Source of the DNA: Variovorax paradoxus NBRC 15149
GTDB lineage: Bacteria > Pseudomonadota > Gammaproteobacteria > Burkholderiales > Burkholderiaceae_C
Assembly: GCF_001591365.1 (NCBI RefSeq)
Contig: NZ_BCUT01000001.1
Span: forward strand, 558,001-622,000
Length of the DNA stretch: 64,000 bases
Direction: 5' to 3'
Under the pieces are notes generated by a model that saw only the letters and a list, made by a program, of their open reading frames with translations, had not been told where the DNA came from and ran no database searches. Position numbers and translations under genes: made by a program. Shown here piece after piece: positions 1 through 14,353 of the stretch. Within the stretch, counting starts at the first letter, position 1. Every line of letters starts with the position of its first letter.

Positions 1-994
1 CGGCCGCGGCAAAGTGGGCCTGCAGCGCCTCGAACAAGGCGTGCTGGCGCAGCGGCTCGCCCTGCGCCGAGACAAAGGCCAGGAAGGCCTCGCCGCGTGC
101 ATCGGGAGCGCCGGCCGGCGAAAGATGCCGCGCGCGAAAGTGCTCGAACAGCAGCTCCAGCACTTCGAACTTGGCGGTGGCCACGCCGGCATGGTCGACC
201 AGCGGCGCGGCCCGCAGCGCCGCGAGCCGGCCCTGGAACCCCGGCGATTCGACGTGCCGGCGCGCGGCCTCGCAGGCGGCGAAGTCGTCGACCGCCTCGA
301 CGTCGATGTACAGCACGTTGATCCATTGCCGCGACGACGGGCTGTAGGGGCTGGCGCGCGGCGGATCGGTCGGGAACAGCGCATGCAGCGGGTTCAGGCC
401 GATCAGGTCGGTGCCCTGCCCGGCCATGCGGTCGACGAGCGCTTCGAGGTCGCCGAAATCGCCGATGCCCCAGTTGCGCGCCGAACGCAGCGCATACAGC
501 TGCAGCGCCGGCCCCCAGACGCGGCCACCGTCCTGCACGGCGGGCGGGCGGTAGCAGCGGCCGGGCGAAGCGACGAGCAGGGTCTCGCCGGCCAGGCCGT
601 CGATCTGCAGCCAGTGATAGCCGGGCGCGAGCGGCTCGGCCAGCTGCAGCGTGCAGCTGCCATGCGGCCAGGGCTGCGCGTCGGCTTCGCCCTCGCGCAC
701 GAGCCCCTGCTCGTCGCGCAGCCGCCAGCGCAGGCTGCCTGAGCGCTGCGGCAGCTGCAGCGACCAGTGCGGTGCATGCGCCTGCACCACCTGCACCGGT
801 GGCATGGCGGGCGCATCGGCCTCTGCGCCAGTTGCGGCACCCGCCTGCACGCCGAACTCGGCCAGCAGCGCGGCCAGGTTCTCGGGCGATGCATGGCGCA
901 GCGTTCCGAAGGCGTCGTGGTAGGCCGGCGAGATGCCGTAGTGCCGGCACAGGCGCTCCAGCACATCGTCGCTCCAATGACCCGGATCAGCCAC
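1..994 (-). CDS. malQ: 4-alpha-glucanotransferase MalQ, C-terminus cut by window edge
   Basis: Cytoplasmic amylomaltase of GH77, which transfers alpha-1,4-glucan segments between maltodextrins. About 331 N-terminal residues are present. The first ~110 look like the beta-rich MalQ N-terminal extension; then come WGIGDFGDL, NPLHALFPTDP and SPYSPSSR followed by a LNVLYID-like stretch, typical of the start of the GH77 barrel. The catalytic Asp/Glu residues lie beyond the window. I chose the GTG at 994, giving VADPGHWSDDVLERL and overlapping the treZ stop by 8 bases, consistent with translational coupling. Last visible gene of the minus-strand glucan operon; it probably recycles short chains left by GlgX and TreZ. 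Family call is firm, exact start less so. Confidence 0.9.
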   Translation of the reverse strand, partial: MADPGHWSDDVLERLCRHYGISPAYHDAFGTLRHASPENLAALLAEFGVQAGAATGAEADAPAMPPVQVVQAHAPHWSLQLPQRSGSLRWRLRDEQGLVREGEADAQPWPHGSCTLQLAEPLAPGYHWLQIDGLAGETLLVASPGRCYRPPAVQDGGRVWGPALQLYALRSARNWGIGDFGDLEALVDRMAGQGTDLIGLNPLHALFPTDPPRASPYSPSSRQWINVLYIDVEAVDDFAACEAARRHVESPGFQGRLAALRAAPLVDHAGVATAKFEVLELLFEHFRARHLSPAGAPDARGEAFLAFVSAQGEPLRQHALFEALQAHFAAA

Positions 995-2818
995 CGGCGA
1001 TGTCCTCCAGCGTCGCATGCACGGCGCCCCGCTCGAGCTGCAGGCCCGCCGCCGCGGCCACGGCGCCCCTGCTGTAGAGCACCGTGCCCGCAGGCGCGGC
1101 TGCTTCCACCGCAGGCTGCGCACCAAGATTCGCAAGCAGATGAAGGCGCTTGTCCGAGAGCTTCCACTGAACCCGGATCATCCCGTCTTCGCAGCCATGG
1201 CTTCCCGCGCCGCGCACGCCGGCCAGGTGCGGCACCAGCAGCCGATGGCGCGCGTCGAGCAATTGCTGCACCTCGCACAGCTGCGCGAAATGCGCCCGCG
1301 TGCCGCGCTCGCGCCAGCGCAGCTTCGAGGCTTGGAAGGTCTGGTCCGCATTGGGATCGGGAATGCGCGCACGCGCGGCTTCGTCGGCAAAGGCGGCGAA
1401 GCGGCCGAACTCTGCGCGGCGCCCTTCGGCCACGGCCGAGGCCAGTTCGGGGCCGAAGTCGCAGAAGTACAGGAACGGCGAGGAAGCCGCGAACTCGTCG
1501 CCCATGAAGAACATGGGCACGTGTGGCGACAGCAGCACGCAGGCCAGCGCGGCGCGCACCAGCACCGGATCGCCGAGCGCATGGATGCGCTCGCCGAACG
1601 CGCGGTTGCCGACCTGGTCGTGGGTCTGCAGGTAGGACACGAAAGCGGTCGGCGGCAGCTGCGTGCTGGGTTCGCCGCGCGGCTCCCCGCCGCGAAAGGC
1701 CGAGGGCTGCCCCTGGTAGATGAAGCCTTCGGCCAGCGCACGCGCAAAGCGGGCCGCGGCGTCGTCGGCATAGTCGGCGTAGTAGCCGTCGCGCTCGCCG
1801 GTGGCCAGCACATGGGCGGCGTGGTGCAGGTCGTCGTTCCATTGCGCGGTGCCCGCCACCGGCAGGCCGTTGCCGTCGCGCGCCAGCAGCGAGGCCTGGT
1901 TGGCGTCGTTCTCCAGCACCAGGTGCACCTGCCGCTCGCGCGCCGGCCCGGCGTTCAGCGCCTCGCGGATCTCCTGCACGATGTGCCTGGGCGAGGCATC
2001 GCGAATGGCATGGATCGCATCCATGCGCAGGCCGTCGAAGTGGAATTCTTTCACCCAGTACAGCGCGTTGTGGACGAAGAAGTCGCGCACGGTGCGCGAG
2101 CCCGGCCCGTCGAAGTTGATGGCCGCGCCCCATGGCGTGTGCTGGGCCGCGTCGAAGAATTCGGGGCAGCAGGCGTGCAGGTAGTTGCCCTCCGGCCCGA
2201 AGTGGTTGTAGACCACGTCGAGCAGCACCATCAGCCCCAGCGCATGCGCGCTGTCGACGAGGGCCTTGAGCTCGTCGGGCGTGCCGTAGCTGGCGTCGGG
2301 CGCGAACTGCAGCACGCCGTCGTAGCCCCAGTTGCGCGCACCGGGAAAATCCGCGAGCGGCATGAGCTCGACCGCGGTAATGCCCAGTTCCGCCAGCTCG
2401 CCGAGCCGCTCGCGCGCGGCCCGGAAGGTGCCTTCCGCGGTGAAGGTGCCAACGTGCAGTTCGTAGACCACGGCCTCGTGCCAGGGCCTGCCGCGCCAGG
2501 CGGTGTCGGCCCATTCGTAGAGGGCCGGATCGACCACCTGGCTCGGACCGTGCACGTCCTGCGGATTGAAGCGCGAGGCCGGGTCGGGCATGGTGGTGCC
2601 GTCGGCGAGCCGGTAGGCATAGAGGTCGCCAGCGCGCGCATCGGCGAGCGTGAGGCGGTGCCAGCCGTCCGTGTCCTGCGCCATGGCGTGCGAGGCCTCC
2701 TTCCCGCCCGCCGGTGTGTGCACGAGCGTGACGCCGTGCATGGACGGCGCCCAGAGTGCAAAGTCCACGCCGCCATCGCCGCGCACCGTGGCGCCGAACG
2801 GCATGCGGTGGAAACGCT

Positions 2819-2822
<4 letters not shown>
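987..2822 (-). CDS. treZ: Malto-oligosyltrehalose trehalohydrolase TreZ
   Basis: Predicted 611-residue cytoplasmic GH13 enzyme that releases free trehalose from maltooligosyltrehalose made by TreY. An N-terminal CBM48-type domain (about 1-95) precedes the barrel: VVYNHFGPEGN, then GLRMDAIHAI with the nucleophile Asp near residue 264, LVLENDAN with the acid/base Glu near 300, and QTHDQVGN near 400. A C-terminal DUF3459-like beta domain follows. The length matches the family. The ATG at 2822 sits in an ATGA overlap with the glgX stop, so the two are probably coupled. TreY is not in the window; in related operons it lies beyond malQ, i.e. past the left edge. A GlgB-like branching function is the main alternative but the THDQVGN and N-terminal pattern favour TreZ. 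Confidence 0.93.
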
Positions 2823-4984
<2,162 letters not shown>

Positions 4985-5010
4985 CAAGTTGGATGTGGGA
5001 GAAAGAAATT

Positions 5011-5751
5011 TCAGCGCGGCGGGCGCTCGTCGAACGGGTTCGGCTTGGGCCTGGCCGTGCCGCTGCTGCTGTCGCTGCCGTCCTTTGGCAGGCGCGGCCA
5101 CCAGCGTTCGATCTGCTCGGCCGCCCAGTCCTTGCCCGCCAGGCCGAAGGCCAGCGCCAGCGCGAACACCACGCCCGCCAGGATCACCAGGAAGCTTTCG
5201 CGCACGATGTCGCCGCCCACCTTGACCTGGTCCAGCGCAATCAGGATGACGAAGGCCATGACCGCATAGCGCGCGATCTGGCCCAGCAGCATGGCGTCGC
5301 GCAGCTGCGCGCCCCGGAAGTAGCTCGACACCGCCTCTCCCACGAAGCGGGCAAAGTAGGAACCGAAGGCCAGCACCAAAAGGGCCACGAAGAGATTGGG
5401 CACGAACCACACCACGCGCCCGAGCAGGTCGGCGATGTAGCTCAGGCCCATGCCGTTGAAGGCCAGCAGCAGTGCCGCAAAGATCACCAGCCAATAGGCC
5501 AGCACGCCGAACAGGCTGCAGGTGTCGCCCGGCCAGCCGCCCTGGCGCAGGAAGTTGTCCAGGCCCGCGCGCTCGGTCAGCACGTTGAAGTTGATCGCGC
5601 GCAGCGCCTTGGTCACCGCAAAGCGCGCGGCCTTGGCAATGAGCCAGCCGGCAAGCACCACCACCAATGCAATCGCCAGGCGGGGCACGAAGGCCCCGAC
5701 CTGGTAGAGCATTGCGTTCAGCGGCTCCAGGTGAATGCCAAATCGGTCCAT
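5011..5751 (-). CDS. Small mechanosensitive-channel-like membrane protein (conserved TM helix family)
   Basis: Predicted 246-residue inner-membrane protein with about five hydrophobic segments (near 26-45, 83-103, 118-140, 165-180, 187-208). The last runs into GLAGKDWAAEQIER, resembling the pore-helix end of MscS-type proteins, and the amphipathic repeats resemble the MS_channel/conserved TM helix family. It lacks the large beta/alpha cytoplasmic domain of full MscS. The C-terminus is short, charged and proline-rich. It is inserted between treS and glgX in the same orientation, so it is likely co-transcribed. Trehalose is an osmolyte, so a role in osmotic release or sensing is plausible, but no function is shown by the sequence. 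Confidence 0.8.
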   Translation of the reverse strand: MDRFGIHLEPLNAMLYQVGAFVPRLAIALVVVLAGWLIAKAARFAVTKALRAINFNVLTERAGLDNFLRQGGWPGDTCSLFGVLAYWLVIFAALLLAFNGMGLSYIADLLGRVVWFVPNLFVALLVLAFGSYFARFVGEAVSSYFRGAQLRDAMLLGQIARYAVMAFVILIALDQVKVGGDIVRESFLVILAGVVFALALAFGLAGKDWAAEQIERWWPRLPKDGSDSSSGTARPKPNPFDERPPR

Positions 5752-5809
5752 GTTTCTCTCCGGTGCGTGGTTGCGGTTGCGGACGAAGGCGGCGGATGCG
5801 GTGCAAGCA

Positions 5810-9139
<3,330 letters not shown>

Positions 9140-9149
9140 CGTTGCGGCC

Positions 9150-11204
9150 TCACAGGAAGTAGTCGAAGTCGCGCTCGTCGCCATGGCGCCGCCGCACCAC
9201 GAAGATGTGCGCGGGCACGCTGTGCGGATCGAGCTTGACGTAGTGCCAGCCGCCCTGCCAGATGAAGCGCTGCCCGCTCAGCAGGTCGTGCATCTGGAAC
9301 GGGCGCGAACGCTCGACGTTCACGCTTTCGGGGTCGAGCTCGAGCCAGCCCGATTGCACGTTGTGCGGATCGAGGTTGACCACGGTCACGACCACGTTGT
9401 CGCCGCCCTCCGACACCTTGGCATAGGCCAGCAGTTGGTCGTTGTCGATGCGCAGGAAGCGCAGGCCGCGGTCCCGGTGCAGCGCCGGGTTCTCGCGGCG
9501 GATGCGGTTCACGCGCGTGATGAACGGCGCCAGGCTGCCCGGATCGTCGTGGTTCCAGTGGCGCAGCTGGTATTTTTCGGAGTCGAGGTATTCCTCGCTG
9601 CCGGACGAGCGCGGCCGGTGTTCGCGCAGCTCGTAGGCCGGCCCGTAGATGCCGTAGTTGGCCGCGAGCGTGGCGGCCAGCACCAGCCGCGCCATGTAGA
9701 CCGAGGCTTCGCCGCCCTGCAGCTGCTCGTGCAGGATGTCGGGCGTGTTGGGCCACACGTTGGGCCTGAAGTAGTCCACGCCCGGCGGCGTGGAAAGCTC
9801 GGTGAAGTACTCGACCAGTTCCTGCTTGGTGTTGCGCCAGGTGAAGTAGGTGTAGGACTGCGAGAAGCCCAGCTTCGCGAGCCGGTGCATCACCTTGGGC
9901 CGCGTGAAGGCCTCGGCCAGGAAGATCACCTCGGGGTGCTCGCGCCGGATCTCGCCGATCACCCATTCCCAGAACGCGAAGGCCTTGGTGTGCGGGTTGT
10001 CGACGCGGAAAATGCGCACGCCCTCGCCTATCCAGTGCTCGATCACGCTGCGCAGTTCGGCCCACAGGCCGCGCCAGTCCTCGCTCTCGAAGTTGAAGGG
10101 GTAGATGTCCTGGTACTTCTTGGGCGGGTTCTCCGCGTACTGCACGCTGCCGTCGGGACGCCAGCGGAACCAGTCGGGATGCGCCTTCACGTAGGGATGG
10201 TCGGGCGCGCACTGGAAGGCGATGTCCAGCGCGATCTCCAGCCCGTGCGAGGCGGCCTCTGCGCAGAGGTGGCGAAAGTCTTCCGCCGTGCCCAGCGCCG
10301 GAAGAATGGCCTTGTGGCCGCCCTCGGCCGCGCCAATGGCCCAAGGGCTGCCGACGTCGTCCGCGCCACTGGCCAGCGCGTTGTTGGGGCCCTTGCGCTG
10401 CAGCCGGCCGATCGGGTGGATCGGCGGAAAGTACAGCACGTCGAAGCCCATGGCGGCAATGGCGGGCAGCCGCGCCTCCACGTCCTTGAAGGTGCCGTGC
10501 ACGCCGGGCGTGGTGCCGGCCGAACGCGGGAACAGCTCATACCAGGTGCTGAAGCGCGCACGCTCGCGCTCGGCCTCCAGCGGCAGCTCGAGAGCAAAGC
10601 GCACCTCGTGCCGGCGGTCGGGGTGGCGGCGCGCCAGCATGGCGAGCTCTTCGTCGAGCGCCAGCGCCTTGAGCGCCGACACGTCCGCGCCGGGGTCGGC
10701 CGCCACGGCATCGAGCTCGGTGGCCCAGTTGGCCAGCGCCTGCCGGTCCGCGCCCTCGGCCCGCTCGGCCGCGCCGGCCACCTCCAGTGCGCCCACCTGC
10801 GAGGCGATGCGCACGTCGTCGGGGTCCACGCGGCGCGTCATTTCATGGCGCCACGATTCGAACGGGTCGACCCAGGCCACCACGGTGTAGAAGTAGCGCC
10901 CGAGCGCGGGCGGCGCAAAGGATGCCTCCCACACGTCGTTGACGAGCGGCTTCATCGGCACTTCGCGGAACTCGGCCTTGCCCTGCGGACGCCAGCACAG
11001 CAGCACGCGCAGCACGTCGTGGCCGTCGGTGAAGCAGTGCGCCTTCACCTGCACCCTTTCGCCGACGATGCATTTCACGGCGAAGCGGCCGTTGTCCACC
11101 GATGGCAGCACGGCATCGACGACCGCGCGCCGGTTGCCGTCCTGCACCTCGGGCGCCACGGAGGAAGCCGCGGGGGCCTGCGGATTTGCGAACAGTTTTT
11201 TCAT
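9150..11204 (-). CDS. glgE: Alpha-1,4-glucan:maltose-1-phosphate maltosyltransferase GlgE
   Basis: Predicted 684-residue GH13 maltosyltransferase that extends alpha-1,4-glucan from maltose-1-phosphate. An N-terminal DUF3416-type domain (about 20-220) is followed by the catalytic region: FSTWYELFPRSAG, FPPIHPIGR, DIAFQCAPDHPY, IFRVDNPHTK (nucleophile Asp near 401), FLAEAFTRP (Glu near 430) and WPNTPDI. These are GlgE-specific forms of the GH13 motifs. The ATG at 11204 (MKKLFANPQAP) overlaps the glgB stop as ATGA. Placed between branching enzyme and TreS-maltokinase, it is the polymerase of this locus; no GlgA or GlgC is visible in the window. Confidence 0.96.
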   Translation of the reverse strand: MKKLFANPQAPAASSVAPEVQDGNRRAVVDAVLPSVDNGRFAVKCIVGERVQVKAHCFTDGHDVLRVLLCWRPQGKAEFREVPMKPLVNDVWEASFAPPALGRYFYTVVAWVDPFESWRHEMTRRVDPDDVRIASQVGALEVAGAAERAEGADRQALANWATELDAVAADPGADVSALKALALDEELAMLARRHPDRRHEVRFALELPLEAERERARFSTWYELFPRSAGTTPGVHGTFKDVEARLPAIAAMGFDVLYFPPIHPIGRLQRKGPNNALASGADDVGSPWAIGAAEGGHKAILPALGTAEDFRHLCAEAASHGLEIALDIAFQCAPDHPYVKAHPDWFRWRPDGSVQYAENPPKKYQDIYPFNFESEDWRGLWAELRSVIEHWIGEGVRIFRVDNPHTKAFAFWEWVIGEIRREHPEVIFLAEAFTRPKVMHRLAKLGFSQSYTYFTWRNTKQELVEYFTELSTPPGVDYFRPNVWPNTPDILHEQLQGGEASVYMARLVLAATLAANYGIYGPAYELREHRPRSSGSEEYLDSEKYQLRHWNHDDPGSLAPFITRVNRIRRENPALHRDRGLRFLRIDNDQLLAYAKVSEGGDNVVVTVVNLDPHNVQSGWLELDPESVNVERSRPFQMHDLLSGQRFIWQGGWHYVKLDPHSVPAHIFVVRRRHGDERDFDYFL

Positions 11205-13099
11205 GATGGCCGGTGCTCGAGAATCAGCGTGGACAGCGGCGGCAGGGTCATGCACACCGAGTGCATGCGGCCATGCGAACGCACGGGTGCGGCCTCGACG
11301 CCGCCAAGATTGCCCCACCCGGAGCCGCCGAACTCGACGGCGTCGGTGTTGATGAGCTCGCTCCAGAAGCCCGGCAGCGGCACGCCCAGCAGGTAATTGG
11401 TGCGCGGCACCGGCGTCATGTTGCTGACCACCAGCAGCGGCGCATGGCCGTCGCGCGGCTTGCGCAGGAAGGCGAACACGCTGGCGTCGGTATCGTCGGC
11501 CGCGACCCATTCGAAGCCCGAGGCCGAGAAATCCTGCTGGTAGAGCGCGGGCGCATCGCGGTACACGCGGTTGAGCTGCGCCACCAGCCGCTGCAGGCCG
11601 CCATGCCCTTCGAGCTCGCAGACCCACCATTCGAGCTCGCCGTCGTGCGTCCACTCGCGCCGCTGGCCGAACTCGCCCCCCATGAAGAGCAGCTTCTTGC
11701 CCGGGTGCGCCCACATGAAGCCGAACAGCGCGCGCAGGTTGGCGAACTGCTGCCAGTGGTCGCCCGGCATCTTGCCGAGCAGCGAGCCCTTGCCGTGCAC
11801 CACCTCGTCGTGCGACAGCGGCAGCACGAAGTTCTCATGGAACGCATACACCAGCGAGAAGGTCATCTTGTGGTGGTGGTACTTGCGGTGGATCGGCTCT
11901 TCCTTCATGTAGGCGAGCACGTCGTGCATCCAGCCCATGTTCCATTTCTCGCCAAAGCCCAGCCCGTCCATGTCGGTCGGCCGCGAGACGCGCGGCCAGG
12001 CCGTGGATTCCTCGGCCACGGTGATCGCGTCGGGGTGCTCGCGGTAGACGGCGCGGTTCAGGGTGCGCAGGAAGTCGATCGCCTCCAGGTTCTCGCGGCC
12101 GCCGTGGCGGTTGGGAATCCATTCGCCGTGCTTGCGCGCGTAGTCCAGGTAGAGCATGGAGGCGACCGCATCGACCCGCAGCCCATCGATGTGGTACCTG
12201 TCGAGCCAGAACAGGCCCGACGACACCAGGAAGCTGCGCACCTCCGCACGGCCGTAGTTGAAGATGCTGGAGTTCCACTCCGGGTGGAAGCCTTGGCGCG
12301 GATCGGCATGCTCGTAGAGGTGCGTGCCGTCGAAGAACGCCAGGCCGTGCTCGTCGGTCGGAAAGTGCGAAGGCACCCAGTCCAGCAGCACGCCGATGCC
12401 GTTCTGGTGCAGGTGATCGACCAGGTACATGAAGTCCTGCGGCGAGCCGTAGCGCGCGGTGGGCGCGAAGTAGCCGGTGGTCTGGTAGCCCCAGGAGCCG
12501 TAGAAGGGGTGCTCTGTCACGGGCATGAGCTCCACGTGCGTGAAGCCCATCTCCTTCACGTAGGCCGCGAGTTCATGCGCGATCTCGCGGTAGCCCATGA
12601 ACCGGCCCTCGCGGCGGCGCCACGACCCCAGGTGCACCTCGTAGACCGACATCGGCGCATCGAGCGCATTGCGCGCGCCCCGCGTGGCCATCCATTCGGC
12701 GTCGTTCCATTCATAAGAAAGTTCGCAGATGCGCGAGGCCGTGGCGGGCGCCAGCTCGGCGCAGAACGCGAAAGGGTCGGCCTTGTCGACCGTGTAGCCG
12801 CCAAAGCGCGAGCGGATGCGGTACTTGTAGGCCTGCCCCGGCGCGGCATGGGGCGCGCGGCCCAGCCAGATGCCGGTGCCGTCCGCGGACGGCGCGAGCG
12901 GATCGGCATCGCCGGACCAGTGGTTCCAGTCGCCGACCACCGCCACCGATTCCGCGTTGGGCGCCCACACCGCGAAGCGCGCGCCGCCCTCCTTCAGAAG
13001 ATGGCAACCCAGTAGGTCGTACAGGCGGGAATGCGTTCCTTCGCGGAACAGGTAGGCGTCTTGCGCCTCAGGCTCTGAAAGCAGTTGGGTCACTGGCAC
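11201..13099 (-). CDS. glgB: 1,4-alpha-glucan branching enzyme GlgB
   Basis: Predicted ~632-residue GH13 enzyme that introduces alpha-1,6 branches. Motifs in order: FAVWAPNAESVAVVGDWNHW in the CBM48 domain, ELMPVTEHPFYGSWGYQ, WVPSHFPTDEHGL, GLRVDAVASML (Asp near 308), TVAEESTAWP (Glu near 362), PLSHDEVVHGKGSLL (near 430), FMGGEFGQ, and the C-terminal ELINTDAVEFGGSG. It is shorter than the E. coli enzyme because the extra N-terminal N1 module is missing, a common natural form. No in-frame ATG fits; GTG at 13099 has AAGGA six bases upstream, and a second GTG at 13093 is possible. First gene of the minus-strand operon. Confidence 0.94.
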   Translation of the reverse strand: MPVTQLLSEPEAQDAYLFREGTHSRLYDLLGCHLLKEGGARFAVWAPNAESVAVVGDWNHWSGDADPLAPSADGTGIWLGRAPHAAPGQAYKYRIRSRFGGYTVDKADPFAFCAELAPATASRICELSYEWNDAEWMATRGARNALDAPMSVYEVHLGSWRRREGRFMGYREIAHELAAYVKEMGFTHVELMPVTEHPFYGSWGYQTTGYFAPTARYGSPQDFMYLVDHLHQNGIGVLLDWVPSHFPTDEHGLAFFDGTHLYEHADPRQGFHPEWNSSIFNYGRAEVRSFLVSSGLFWLDRYHIDGLRVDAVASMLYLDYARKHGEWIPNRHGGRENLEAIDFLRTLNRAVYREHPDAITVAEESTAWPRVSRPTDMDGLGFGEKWNMGWMHDVLAYMKEEPIHRKYHHHKMTFSLVYAFHENFVLPLSHDEVVHGKGSLLGKMPGDHWQQFANLRALFGFMWAHPGKKLLFMGGEFGQRREWTHDGELEWWVCELEGHGGLQRLVAQLNRVYRDAPALYQQDFSASGFEWVAADDTDASVFAFLRKPRDGHAPLLVVSNMTPVPRTNYLLGVPLPGFWSELINTDAVEFGGSGWGNLGGVEAAPVRSHGRMHSVCMTLPPLSTLILEHRPS

Positions 13100-13263
13100 C
13101 GGTGTTCCTTGCTCGCATGAAGGCCAGCGACCGGGTGTCCAACGGACACGCTTTCGGCATCTACAAGGCCTGAGCACACAATTTGCAAAGAATCCGGGCG
13201 CAGCGGGTAAGGCTGAAACCTCCTTGCCGTGTCGGAGAGTTGCCCATCACGCGACCAGGGGCG

Positions 13264-13294
13264 AAAACCGGCCGCGCAGCGGGCGCGGCGTTTT
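13264..13294 (-). terminator. Rho-independent-type terminator downstream of the DUF1488-like gene
   Basis: A perfect 7-bp GC stem (GCCGCGC at 13271-13277 with GCGCGGC at 13283-13289) encloses a 5-base loop. Four T follow on the minus strand (AAAA at 13264-13267 on plus) and four T also follow on the plus side (13291-13294), so it could work both ways. It touches the stop codon of the DUF1488-like gene and separates it from the glucan operon that begins at 13099. Confidence 0.68.
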
Positions 13295-13614
13295 CAGGCA
13301 GCCAGCGGCGTGGCCTGCGGTGCGGTTTGCGAGCCGCCGGAACGGGGGGAAAGGCGCTGGGAAAAATCGTCCACGGTCAGCACGATCGGCCGGTTCGGGT
13401 CGTTGCGGTAGCGCTTGAGCGCCGCGGCGCCAATGGCATCGAAGTGCGCCTTGCAGGTTTCCAGCAGGCGGTCGCCCAGGTCCCTGGTGCCGAACACGTC
13501 GTGCAGGGTCTCCTCCGAAATCTGCCCGATGATCCGCGCGCCATCGTGGCCGTCCGGGTAGATCGCAAAGCGGACGGCCGCCGTGTCAAAGCAATAGATG
13601 CCTTCGAAGTCCAT
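13294..13614 (-). CDS. DUF1488-like small protein
   Basis: Predicted 106-residue protein. It starts MDFEGIYCFDTAAVRFAIYP, and the pattern of a short strand, FAIYPDG, then an ISEETLHDVFG-type helix matches my recollection of the DUF1488 family, whose function is unknown. The tail after residue ~85 is polar and probably disordered. The ATG at 13614 has AGGAGA five bases upstream, which decides the start over the longer frame. Followed by a terminator, so probably monocistronic. It sits beside heat-shock genes, which hints at stress expression without proving it. Confidence 0.7.
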   Translation of the reverse strand: MDFEGIYCFDTAAVRFAIYPDGHDGARIIGQISEETLHDVFGTRDLGDRLLETCKAHFDAIGAAALKRYRNDPNRPIVLTVDDFSQRLSPRSGGSQTAPQATPLAA

Positions 13615-13719
13615 GTCTGTCTCCTGATGAATTTTTCGCTTGCATGAGCGAATCGGATTCAGCGCGGAAGCACGCATCCGGCGGCATGGATTTGCGCGCA
13701 TGTTCAGGAAGGATGCGGC

Positions 13720-14079
13720 CTACAAACCCTGCGAGGGGCGCGAATCGCGGCTTCGGGCGGGTAAGACTTGCTGCAATGCATGTCCGAAGCGCTTCTCGCC
13801 AAGCCAGCCTTTCAGGCCCGCATGGCGGCGTTTCGACTGCTGCGGCAACTCACCCGGATAGCGGATCCGCGCGAGCTCCTCGCGTCCTTTCTCGGTGATG
13901 GCCAGCACCTGCGCCGCGGGCTCGCTGCCCGCGAGCTTCAGGGGGTCGGCTGGCGCCGGAATCAGTGCGATCACGAGCCCCGCCTGGCGCAGGATCCTGA
14001 CCTCGTCGATCTCCTTGGGCGTGCGGAAAGACACGGGCAGGCGGGATGCGGCTATCTGCTTGAGCAGGTCCATCGGCAT
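13720..14079 (-). CDS. Hypothetical protein, 119 residues, divergent from hsp20
   Basis: I do not recognise a family. The protein begins MPMDLLKQIAASRLPVSF, has a hydrophobic strand VIALIPAPADP and then VLAITEKGREELARIR, a segment resembling the wing/recognition part of small winged-helix proteins (the ITEKGREEL form is frequent in PadR/MarR-like ends). The last 40 residues are basic and look unstructured. The ATG at 14079 has AAGGAG seven bases upstream. It is transcribed away from the sigma-32-controlled hsp20 gene across a 274-base gap. A small DNA-binding protein is possible. Confidence 0.6.
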   Translation of the reverse strand: MPMDLLKQIAASRLPVSFRTPKEIDEVRILRQAGLVIALIPAPADPLKLAGSEPAAQVLAITEKGREELARIRYPGELPQQSKRRHAGLKGWLGEKRFGHALQQVLPARSRDSRPSQGL

Positions 14080-14244
14080 GGCAAATCTCCTTCAGGTTTG
14101 GAATGACGATTGACGATTTCGACGAGGATCGATTTAGGTCCGCGCCGCGCCCCTTCAAGAGGCTCGGCGTCAAGTTTTTTTAATTGCGGCATCGGCCTTC
14201 ATAGCACTCGCGCAATCGGGGCTACCGCCCCCCGGACATCCCCT

Positions 14245-14272
14245 CTTGAAAACCTGCCGCCAGCGCCTATTT
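14245..14272 (+). promoter_or_regulatory. Sigma-32 (RpoH) heat-shock promoter for hsp20
   Basis: CTTGAAA at 14245-14251 matches the sigma-32 -35 consensus completely. After a 13-base spacer, GCCTATTT at 14265-14272 agrees with CCCCATnT at five of seven defined positions. Spacing of 13-14 bases is what sigma-32 prefers. Transcription would begin near 14279, giving a leader of about 75 bases before the small heat shock gene at 14354. Confidence 0.72.
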
Positions 14273-14284
14273 CGCTGATCGGAA

Positions 14285-14310
14285 GCGCTGGAGGCGCACG
14301 CCTCGAGCGC
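14285..14310 (+). promoter_or_regulatory. Hairpin in the hsp20 5-prime leader
   Basis: GCGCT (14285-14289), a mismatched G, GAGGC (14291-14295), loop GCAC, GCCTC (14300-14304), G, AGCGC (14306-14310): a 10-bp stem with one G-G mismatch. It lies in the predicted leader between the sigma-32 promoter and the Shine-Dalgarno sequence GGAGG at 14341-14345. It could stabilise the transcript or form part of an RNA thermometer; the sequence alone does not decide. Confidence 0.5.
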
Positions 14311-14353
14311 ACCGTTCAACCTGTTGTTCTTTCTTTGAATGGAGGTTTTCGCC

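Noticed and set aside
13120..13200. Possible sigma-70 promoter of the glucan operon (TTGCAA with 17-base spacer to TGTAGA on minus)
   Set aside because: Only four and three of six consensus positions match. Too weak to annotate.
13211..13228. AAGGAGG sequence on the minus strand ahead of glgB
   Set aside because: A perfect Shine-Dalgarno-like match but no ATG, GTG or TTG follows at a useful distance, and no small frame can be built. It may be chance.
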